In this document: one piece after another, positions 57,901 to 64,000 of the stretch
How the letters are laid out: each line of letters starts with the position of its first letter
Numbering within the stretch: position 1 is the first letter of the stretch
Assembly (NCBI GenBank): GCA_964020085.1
Contig: OZ026608.1
Span: 3,346,981 to 3,410,980, forward strand
Origin: Micromussa lordhowensis
Taxonomy: Eukaryota; Cnidaria; Anthozoa; Scleractinia; Lobophylliidae
Reading direction: 5' to 3'
Length of the DNA stretch: 64,000 nt
Made by a program: the position numbers and the translations under genes
The notes under the pieces: model-generated
Told to the model about the DNA's origin: nothing
Seen by the model: the letters and a program-made list of their open reading frames with translations, nothing else
The model's database searches: none

Positions 57901-60900
57901 AAGTCGAATCCTTTTATCCTCATGGTGTTACATTGTAACTATTGCTACATTAATCTTTGCATGACTCAGAAGCGTTAAACACAATGGAAAGAATTCATCT
58001 AAGCTAGTTGTTACAGTATCCAAATGCAGAAGATTGTTGTGGTGGAATGGCAAGGGTAGAGCTTTTAGATTTCTCTCCCTTTCTTTTTAGGATCTTCGTA
58101 AATATGAACATATAGCAACACTCAGCAACCGTTATTTCGGAAAGTTTATGGAAATTGGGACCAATGCAAACCGCTGCACACGATCTGGTTCGGTAACCCA
58201 GTACACGTTCAAGAGTATCCTACACCGACTGTAAAAGAGAATGCAGTGCGAAAAGAACTACTGCTTGATTTCAAGCAATTCGCGAGACGTATGCGTCTCC
58301 GATATATCTTTCACAATAGAAACAAAGAACAACACCCTTTCCACGTCAAATCAGACTGGGAGCCCCCAGTCCAACCATCAGTTGCACTAGAAACTTATTT
58401 AGAAGAGGTTAAGGGTCAACTAGCCGAAATTGCACTATTTAAGCCACGGAATAACTTGCCTTCCGAAGAACGTAAAGCAATTAAAGACCTGAGATCTAAC
58501 TCGGACATAGTTATCAAAAAGGCAGACAAGGGCACAACAACGGTCATTATGAACACAAAAGACAAAATACAGGAGGGCCAAGTTTTATTGGATGACAAAA
58601 ACAACTACACGCCCCTCACAGCATCTATGGCTAAAGAAACCGCTCGTAAAACGAGGGTTATAATTAATGATCTCCATCAAGGGAATCATATAGACACAAT
58701 GACCAAGAAATGGCTTTTACAAACACCTGACCCACCGCGTATACTAGTTTTCTACACACTTACAAAGATTCACAAACCGACCTCACCTGGAAGACCTATA
58801 ATTTCGGGCGGTGACGGTCCAACAGAACGTATATCATCATTTCTAGACCACATCCTACAGCCTATCGCTCAAGCACAAAAATCCTACCTCAAAGATACCA
58901 CACAGTTTATCAACTTTATAGAAAAGAGGACAGTTCCAAAAAATGCGATCCTAGTCTCAATGGATGTCAACAGCTTATACACCAATATTCCTCAAGAGGA
59001 AGGAATTTACACTGTATGCGAAGCATACGAATCCTTCTATAAGAACGACACACCCATTCCCACTCACTCACTAGCAGGGTTACTAAGACTTATACTTCAG
59101 GAAAATTCTTTCCAGTTCAAAGAAAAAAACTATCTGCAGACTCATGGCACTGCGATGGGGACCAAAGTTGCGGTCTCTTTCGCCAACATCTTTATGTCTG
59201 CAGTAGAAACAGAAATTATCAATAAGAACATAATTAAACCCCTCGAGTGGAAAAGGTATATAGATGACGTGTTCTCCCTGTGGGACACATCCAGAGAGGA
59301 AATTGACCAGTTTATTTTAGAAGCAAACAGGCATCACCCAACCATAAAATTTACGGCTGAGATATCTGACAAAGAAACACATTTCTTAGACACTACTATT
59401 TTCAAAGGCGAGAGATTCCACAAGGATTCAATCCTTGACATCAGCACGCATTTTAAACCGACCGAAAAGTTTCAATACACGCACTACACTTCCTGTCACG
59501 CTCCAGGCGTGAAAAAAGGATTTATAAAAGGGGAAGCACTCAGGCTTCTTAGAACCAACTCTTCGGAGACAAGATTTGAAGAAAGTATTTGTAACTTCAA
59601 ATCAAATTTGCGTGTCCGAGGCTACCCAGACTATCTGGTGAATAAAGTCCTCGCAGAAGTCAAATTCACAAACAGAAGGTCGGCACTTGAGCAAAAACCA
59701 CAAAGAGTGCAAAGCGGATTAATGCTTTTTGTCACACAGTACAATCCATCAGTGCCCAATCTTAAAAAGATTTTAATGAGCAAGTGGCATTTAATAGAGA
59801 ATCAACCATTGCTGAGAGAAATATACAGAGAACCACCTTTCATTTCCTACAGGAAAGGTAAATCTCTAAAAGACATACTTGTTAGAGCTAAACTCTAAAG
59901 GTCACAAACGCTAACATCACGAAACAGCGGGAGTCGTGTTAAGCCTGTCAACCCCTTGTTAACCCCTTGTCGACCTTTCAGTGATATAAAGTAGCCATAA
60001 ATCGGAAATATTGTTCGGCGTGGCGGGTTGGCGCGCGCTCAGGATAGATTTCAGAGAAAGAAGCTGAGCTTGGAGTCGGGCCGAAGAACGAAAATGATTG
60101 CACCAAACAGTAAATTATCTGAAGAGACAAGGTATTCTCCGAGCTGCCGAGGAAATACTCAAAGATATCGTAATGAAACAGTGGCTAAACCAGTGTGGGA
60201 AATTTTGGCGCGAATTTCAGGGAAAATGGAACTCGCTTTCTGGATTTATGGACCAAGGAAAAAGTTAACGAAATTTACATTGGGACGACGGATCGACATA
60301 CTGTTGGTAAGTTGCCGTGTCTTCCTTAATATACGTTATAGAAAAGAAAAATTACACGTTGTATTGTCCGCAACACAATTATTTGGAGTTGTGTGGCTGA
60401 ACTAGGAAGTTTTCAATTTAATATCCCCAGTACATAATTTTTTGTTGATAATCTTAGTTAGAGAAACACGTAAACACCGTTCTTGTAGATAGTCGATATT
60501 CGCAAAGTTTCAACTCGGGTATTATTGATAAAAGACCATTGTGTAAACTCATTCATGTGTGGTTAATAGCTGATGACAAACAAATGTTCGAGAATAATTG
60601 CTTATCGGTGATTCACGACAGATGCTTACCAGACATGTTGTTTTCAATTGAAAATTTACCCGTTCTCATTGGTGGATACTGAGAACTGTTTCTCGTTTGA
60701 GAATGAATGTGATTTCATGCTCTCTTATTGGCCAAGGCTGGGAACAGTTCTCAGAGCGACAAAAACATTCTCAGTTTCCAGTTGAAAAGTGCATTTTCCA
60801 CTTTGATAGTGCACTCTGTTAGATGTTGAGATCAAATCAAAAATGACCTAGACCCATGATTTCTTGATACTATTTTTGGATCATGTGTACTAAAGACAGC

Positions 60901-63221
60901 CGCGGTTGAGTGTTGATGGATACTCTCGATCAATACCCTTGGTTGACATCTCGATCGGTACTCGATCGACATCCTGATCGATAGTTGTTTGACACTCAAT
61001 CGACATTTGATCAACACTGGATTAACAGCCGGTTGATAGTCGGCCAAGTGCCGACCAACTCATATGCATCGATTGAAAATTAGTCAACTCCTGACCTACT
61101 GTCGACCAAGATGTTGATTGACTGTCAACCGAGCTGTTGATGGAGTGCTGATTGAGTAATTTGACAGTATTGATCGACACTCGACCATGGATGCCTTTAG
61201 TACCTATGATACCCATTTGTCGCCCCTTACAGTTCGAGAGAGAGAGAGAGATATATATAGCTGGGCAACTCCCATAGTCAGCCAGCTCTATTACTATGCA
61301 GACAATTATGTTTTAGACCAGGATTACATTAAGCCTCCAAAAAGTAGACATTTCTTCCATGCGAATTGAATGGCTGTGAGGACGATTTTGCCCGCCTGGT
61401 TTGATCATGCAGAAGAAAGTTTTTCTTTTAAAGAAGTTCAGCTCAAAACATTTTGCCTGGCTGTGAAAACCAATTGCCCTCCTTAAAACATTAATGAAAC
61501 CCCTGTAATGGTGCCAAGGGTAAAAACTAGACTTCAATTGTCAAATGTATTTTAATATCACTGCTGTGCTAAACTCTGGACACTGCAAATGAGAAAAAAC
61601 ATATTCCAAACGGACCAACTTGTCAAGTTCCCCAGGTGCTAGGGCGCTAACCAGTTGACAATTTTACAACATGGCTGAGGAGTTGAACTCAGTAATACTG
61701 AGTTTACAAATCTAGTAAGTGGCTTGGTGGTGGGTGGATTTGAACTAGGGATGCTCTGATTTCAAGATCGTTGCTCTTAGCTGCAGAGACTTTATGTGCC
61801 ACTTGACATAAGAAGACGATTCGTGAAGGCCCTTAGAAGCTAAGCCACAATGCCTTTACTTACAGACAATATGACAGTTTTTTACCCTGATCTTACATGT
61901 TAAGTCCCAGCTGAGAGTTAATGTTCTTTTTTAACAGATATGGGAGTTGGCTGATCCACAAGGGACTGGATTCCTAGACAAACATGTAACTACAAGAAAC
62001 TCTTTCTAACATAATTGTAAAATTGCATTGGGTGTGGAAAAACTACACCCCCTCAAAAGGAATCTTGACAACCACAACCCTGAGGACAACATGCAAAAAA
62101 TGAATTTAGATGTTACCTTCGAATTTTACAATTATTGTCTAGATCTCTTTAGAGCGTCTTTTGGTCTCAGAACTTGTTCAAGTTAAAATAATATATAATA
62201 CCAGTGTTCAATTCCAAACAAATATATGAAAAATTAGCCGCTGTCGTTTGCGTTCTGCAAAAGATGCATAACTTAGTTGTTTCCCCTTGTTGTTTCATAG
62301 AGGACGGCAAAGAAATGTACAAAGACTGTTGATTGCATGCTATTGCTAATGTTAACTATCCCAACATAATGATAGAACTTTCAATGATTCATTGCACCCT
62401 ATTATTCCAAAGCTGTGAAGAGGCAGTGTTTATAGTATCAACATGTTACTCCTCCAAAGTAAAATATTAACTACTGTTTTCAACTGACAGCGATTTTTCT
62501 TGGCTCTGAGACTAATTGCCTTGGCACAGAATGGTAAAGATGTTTCCCTATCAAATCTAATGTTGCTTGTTCCAGCTCCCAAAGTGGTAAGTGTATAATA
62601 TTTTGTTCAAGTGTGTCTTGTGGATCTTTTTTTTTATCTTTGTCTTCTTCTCCTGCTGATGTAAACCTCAAAGATAACATTGCATAGACTTTGTTTTAAC
62701 ATATTTACCATACAGCATCCCTATTAGATGACTGGCACCTTCTTGAAGTAACCGGTCCTTAATATGTACCCCCTCTTCAGTAAATGCTCTCCCTTGAGCT
62801 TTAGGCTTGTCATAGAGCAAAGAGAATCCACAATGTTGTACCAGTGGAATCTGTTTGTTGCCCTCCTTTAAACTACGAATTGAAAATTAATTAGCGCCCT
62901 GAGACTAAATTGAATCATTACAGTACTGAAATCTCAAATTCAACAAACACACCCTGCCATTAAACTCTATATCAAAATACCCCCATTGGATAATTTTCTG
63001 TATTCTCATCGCTTGTCTGCTGATAATGTGCTGGTATTGAAAGGAGAAATTAGTTGCTGATCACTATGATCTCAGGAATTGAAAGGATTATGTCTGTGTA
63101 AATCCTTTTATTAATGACTTTCTAGGGTGAAATGATACCCCCTGCAGTACCTCCCCCACAGGAGAGCACATTGTGGGCAGTGAAGCCAGCGGAAAAAGCA
63201 AAGTACGACAATATTTTTGAG
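48301..63221 (+). CDS. EPS15: EPS15 (epidermal growth factor receptor substrate 15-like), 5' part, six exons
   Basis: Exons 48301-48336, 48941-48985, 49560-49649, 61938-61985, 62491-62586 and 63126-63221 are all phase 0 with GT-AG borders and encode the first 137 aa; the gene continues beyond the window. EPS15 is a clathrin-coat adaptor whose N-terminal EH domains bind NPF motifs of epsin and similar partners at the plasma membrane. Exons 2-5 make the first EH domain: LSAGHATVYENFFRQ, then DVSNTGQIGASDAAAFLKKSGL, IWELADPQGTGFLDKHRFF and LALRLIALAQNG, closely matching vertebrate EPS15 EH1 including the DAAAFLKKSGL block. Exon 6 (AVKPAEKAKYDNIFE) opens the second EH domain. A possible next acceptor, TTTTGTAG, lies at 63985-63992. 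Intron 3 is 12.3 kb and holds the large inverted-repeat structure. EPS15 and EPS15L1 cannot be separated from this part; most invertebrates have one gene. Confidence 0.9.
49801..50642 (-). repeat. Left arm of the 11-kb inverted repeat
   Basis: 842-bp arm ending at TCACTGAAAGGTCG. It includes a 74-codon minus-strand ORF identical in sequence to the end of the 125-codon plus-strand ORF in the right arm. Confidence 0.85.
50643..51922. other. Inner DNA between left arm and LINE
   Basis: Carries exact GAGAACTGTTCTC palindromes at 50678-50690 and 51331-51343 and near copies at about 51175 and 51219, each followed by a CCAAT-like GCCAAT. The segment TTCGAGTTATCGGGGG near 51673 resembles the Tigger-type MITE at 20192. 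No gene. Confidence 0.55.
51923..51937. repeat. LINE target-site duplication, left copy
   Basis: AGAGTCTCACTTTTT, repeated at 54588-54602. Confidence 0.85.
51938..54587 (-). mobile_element. 5'-truncated Tx1/L1-clade LINE insertion
   Basis: The poly(A) tail is seen as a T-run at 51933-51964, followed on the minus strand by a 3' UTR and the reverse-transcriptase ORF up to the very border. The 15-bp duplication AGAGTCTCACTTTTT on both sides marks a target-primed insertion. The endonuclease domain and everything 5' of the RT are missing, the usual result of incomplete reverse transcription. About 2.65 kb. Confidence 0.9.
52342..54597 (-). pseudogene. LINE ORF2 fragment: reverse transcriptase plus C-terminal zinc-binding region
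   Basis: A 751-codon open frame; the first few codons lie in the flanking duplication, so its ATG is not the real start. RT motifs in order: NKTPGTDGL (about 23), NWRPVSLLNVDYKIATK (about 84-100), FLDFEKAFDSIEW (152-164), RGVRQGCPLSG (209-219) and the catalytic YADD (255-258). Near the C-terminus CPFCPSDRQNMHHLFICCP fits the zf-RVT type. The motif set, with NVDYKI, points to the L1/Tx1 clade. The natural C-terminus (NHLIMLGKYF ... FQQKWKFF, minus strand about 52200-52400) continues in another frame, so there is a frameshift near 52400-52425. With the missing endonuclease this copy cannot move by itself. Confidence 0.88.
54588..54602. repeat. LINE target-site duplication, right copy
   Basis: AGAGTCTCACTTTTT at the truncated 5' end of the LINE. 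Confidence 0.85.
54603..56498. other. Inner DNA of the 11-kb structure, unassigned
   Basis: Contains more CTGTTCTCGG...CAGCCAATTGGCG copies (54836-54865, 54875-54900, 55314-55345) and a run of CTCGAAACTCGAACCTCGAG-type repeats at 54705-54760. No recognisable protein. Confidence 0.5.
56499..56863. mobile_element. MITE copy, GGGAGCTTAAGC family, inverted
   Basis: Terminal repeats AGGGAGTTTAAGC and GCTTAAGCTCCCT. The interior matches 12582-12900 in reverse (CTGTGCACGTGCATTATAAA, TTTGTACATTTCT, GTCCTCTGCAAAACA). Confidence 0.78.
56940..57245 (-). CDS. Unidentified 101-aa ORF
   Basis: Begins MERALDHLKSRLTGVDIEWW and has an acidic stretch (SDHDVDEDEEIFRAEAAI) before a basic C-terminus (YIREMHVRHVV). 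Composition is protein-like and the ATG has a short leader, but I recognise no domain. It is divergent from the exon at 57658, about 410 bp between starts, inside the 11-kb inverted structure. It could be a gene of that element, a captured host exon, or chance. Confidence 0.35.
   Translation of the reverse strand: MERALDHLKSRLTGVDIEWWTSFIAKERTKRETWESMTEEEYLEAGESFDISALAIKSSPSDHDVDEDEEIFRAEAAILRQLNKDHRPVRYIREMHVRHVV
57566..57573 (+). promoter_or_regulatory. TATA box of the Penelope-like unit
   Basis: TATATAAA, 92 bases before the ATG at 57658, followed by CAGACAACCGGAC at a distance suiting a start site. Confidence 0.5.
57658..57879 (+). other. Probable N-terminal exon of the Penelope-like element
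   Basis: A 74-codon open exon (MAKFLPIAPRNDNRAIFPPG ... NGIIHGNMN) ends at a good donor (AAT|GTAAGT). An acceptor (TTCTTTTTAG) at 58081-58090 follows. The next exon opens with DLRKYEHIATLSNRYFGK, a plausible Penelope-like N-terminal region, then runs out of frame relative to the RT ORF by 2 nt, so a frameshift lies between 58105 and 58250. Penelope-like elements are known to keep introns, which supports the link. The product itself is not recognised. Confidence 0.4.
58246..59898 (+). pseudogene. Penelope-like retroelement reverse transcriptase (no GIY-YIG domain)
   Basis: The open frame runs 550 codons; 58246 is a GTG and the frame is open upstream to the stop at 58105, so the true start is not defined. 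Motifs are those of Penelope-like RTs: KKADKGTTTVIM (about 90-101), LTKIHKP (172-178), GRPIISG (182-188), D240 in SMDVNSLYTNIP, GTAMGTKVAVSFANIFM (301-317) and the catalytic YIDD (338-341), followed by the thumb region with HFLDTT and HFKPTEKFQYTHYTSCH. The frame stops at LKDILVRAKL, exactly where most relatives continue into a Cys-containing linker and the GIY-YIG endonuclease. About 80 bp further the right arm of the inverted repeat begins. It is either an endonuclease-less type or cut off by the junction. Confidence 0.85.
59981..60821 (+). repeat. Right arm of the 11-kb inverted repeat
   Basis: Reverse complement of 49801-50642. It includes a 125-codon ORF (60028-60405) and, in another frame, a protein-like stretch AAEEILKDIVMKQWLNQCG; neither is recognised. 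A GT donor-like CTGTTG|GTAAGT lies at 60306. Confidence 0.85.
60887..61204. mobile_element. TCGAT-rich TIR element, copy 2 (EPS15 intron 3)
   Basis: GTACTAAAGACAGCCGCGG at the left is the inverted partner of CCATGGATGCCTTTAGTAC. The interior is dense in TGATCGATA/CAATCGACA-type motifs, as in copy 1 at 37300-37567. Confidence 0.78.
61205..61937. other. EPS15 intron 3, distal part
   Basis: A (GA)n and (TA)n run at 61235-61258 is followed by unassigned DNA. A minus-strand B-box-like AGTTCAAATCCAC near 61735-61748 may belong to a SINE remnant. Confidence 0.4.
62090..62340. mobile_element. Partial MITE copy, GGGAGCTTAAGC family (EPS15 intron 4)
   Basis: Interior blocks CTTCGAATTTTACAATT, AAATTAGCCGCTGTCGTTTGCG and AGAGGACGGCAAAGAAATGT match 12640-12840. 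Neither terminal repeat is present, so it is truncated. Confidence 0.7.
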
Positions 63222-63306
63222 GTAGGTTAACTTTCCTTGTTGTCTAATTCTGTTTTCATTGGAAGTCTGCAAATCTGATTGGTTCTCTCACTTGTTTTCT
63301 ATTTAA

Positions 63307-63411
63307 CAATTAGATTATGAGCTCGAGATTTCTATGAGGTGATAGTTGATGAGGCCGAAGGCCGAATCAACTATCACCTCATAGAAATCGAGAGCGAATA
63401 ATCTAATTGTT
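63307..63411. repeat. Hairpin with ~50-bp arms (downstream of EPS15 exon 6)
   Basis: ACAATTAGATTATGAGCTCG and CTCTCGAGCGAATAATCTAATTGT-like ends enclose TATGAGGTGATAGTTGAT and its complement around GGCCGAAGGCC. AGTAGAATTCTACT at 63779-63792 may be the other end of a larger element. Confidence 0.75.
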
Positions 63412-64000
63412 TTAGTAGAATTCTAACTGAAATTAACGCAAATAACGGTTTCCAATTATTTTTCCACGCATTATTGGACTTTACGCTTTGACAAAGTCGC
63501 ACGTATTGAATTGTCCCTGGTAAATTTGCAGTTGTCTACGCGCACGCAGCCGCTTTTTCAATAATTTCCAGTTTTTTAACTCAAGAAATCGTTACTGACC
63601 TTTTTTTAGTCTTCTCTGGAATTTAATCATCCATTTACATCTAAACTTTCTTTCAAAACTTCGGAAAAATGATTAAAACGTCGCCTTTCGTGGACGAGCG
63701 ACAGCCACTGCACTCTAATGGCTGATAGTATACGAGTCGCTCAGCCAATCAGATTGCAGCATTTGCATTAGTATACTAGTAGAATTCTACTAATTGCTGA
63801 TAGACAACGATCACATGTGTGCTGCTCTTGAAACTGAAAATTATTCTTAAGTTTAGGCCTGAAAATACACAAAATTGTAGGTTTTGTACTGTAATTCTTT
63901 GTGTCTACTAATTGCCTTGTTGACTATTCGCTCACAAGAAACTCAGGCACTTGTGATCTAATTTTTGTTAATTGGTTAATATTCTTTTGTAGATTTTGTA

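Larger units (their letters stand above)
49801..60821. mobile_element. ~11-kb inverted-repeat structure in EPS15 intron 3
   Basis: Two arms of about 842 bp, 49801-50642 and 59981-60821, are near-identical reverse complements apart from a ~15-bp indel near 50496 / 60120. The ends read TAACAGAGTGCACTATC and GATAGTGCACTCTGTTA, compatible with a TA duplication and ACAGAGTGCAC terminal repeats. The arms enclose a truncated LINE, a Penelope-like reverse transcriptase, two unknown ORFs and many GAGAACTGTTCTC palindromes. It may be one large TIR element that collected other elements, or two copies of a smaller element in inverted orientation. No transposase was recognised. Confidence 0.7.

Overview
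The window is nuclear DNA of an animal, most likely an anthozoan cnidarian and probably a stony coral. The evidence is spliced genes with GT-AG introns, replication-dependent histone genes with the metazoan 3' stem-loop, a tandem SUEL (rhamnose-binding) lectin, LINE and Penelope-like retroelements, and a dense load of short fold-back and TIR elements of the kind common in coral genomes. The species cannot be named from the sequence alone.

Layout. (1) 1-24.4 kb is a histone neighbourhood. One H1 gene (+, 903-1475) and a second H1 gene (-, 18649-19224) lie in two inverted arms of about 1.5 kb, separated by 17 kb. A divergent H3/H4 pair (21.0-22.3 kb) and a divergent H2A/H2B pair (23.2-24.4 kb) follow, so all five histone classes are present. 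Each histone gene ends in the same 16-base hairpin. (2) The 17 kb between the H1 genes holds mostly short repeats plus one spliced gene, a secreted two-domain SUEL lectin (10621-15805, 206 aa, four coding exons). (3) 25446-33218 is a large repeat-built element: imperfect terminal inverted repeats, a 10-bp direct repeat at its borders, and two oppositely oriented arrays of an ~81-bp self-complementary unit (about 27 and 12 copies). (4) 35413-42487 is a complete six-exon phospholipid phosphatase (PLPP/PAP2 family, 303 aa). (5) 43428-48209 (-) is PET100, a cytochrome c oxidase assembly factor, three exons, 71 aa. Its 3' end abuts the PLPP gene tail-to-tail. (6) 48301 to beyond the window (+) is the 5' part of EPS15, an endocytic adaptor, with its first EH domain and the start of the second. 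PET100 and EPS15 start codons are only 91 bp apart, head-to-head.

EPS15 intron 3 is 12.3 kb and contains an ~11-kb structure (49801-60821) bounded by ~842-bp inverted arms. Inside are a 5'-truncated Tx1/L1-type LINE with a 15-bp target-site duplication, a Penelope-like reverse transcriptase without its GIY-YIG endonuclease, and two unidentified ORFs.

The genes do not form one pathway. The histones supply S-phase chromatin packaging; the lectin is secreted; PLPP acts on lipid phosphates at membranes; PET100 serves mitochondrial complex IV; EPS15 serves clathrin-mediated endocytosis. The rest of the window is shaped by repeats, especially inverted repeats at every scale from 30-bp perfect palindromes to an 11-kb inverted structure.
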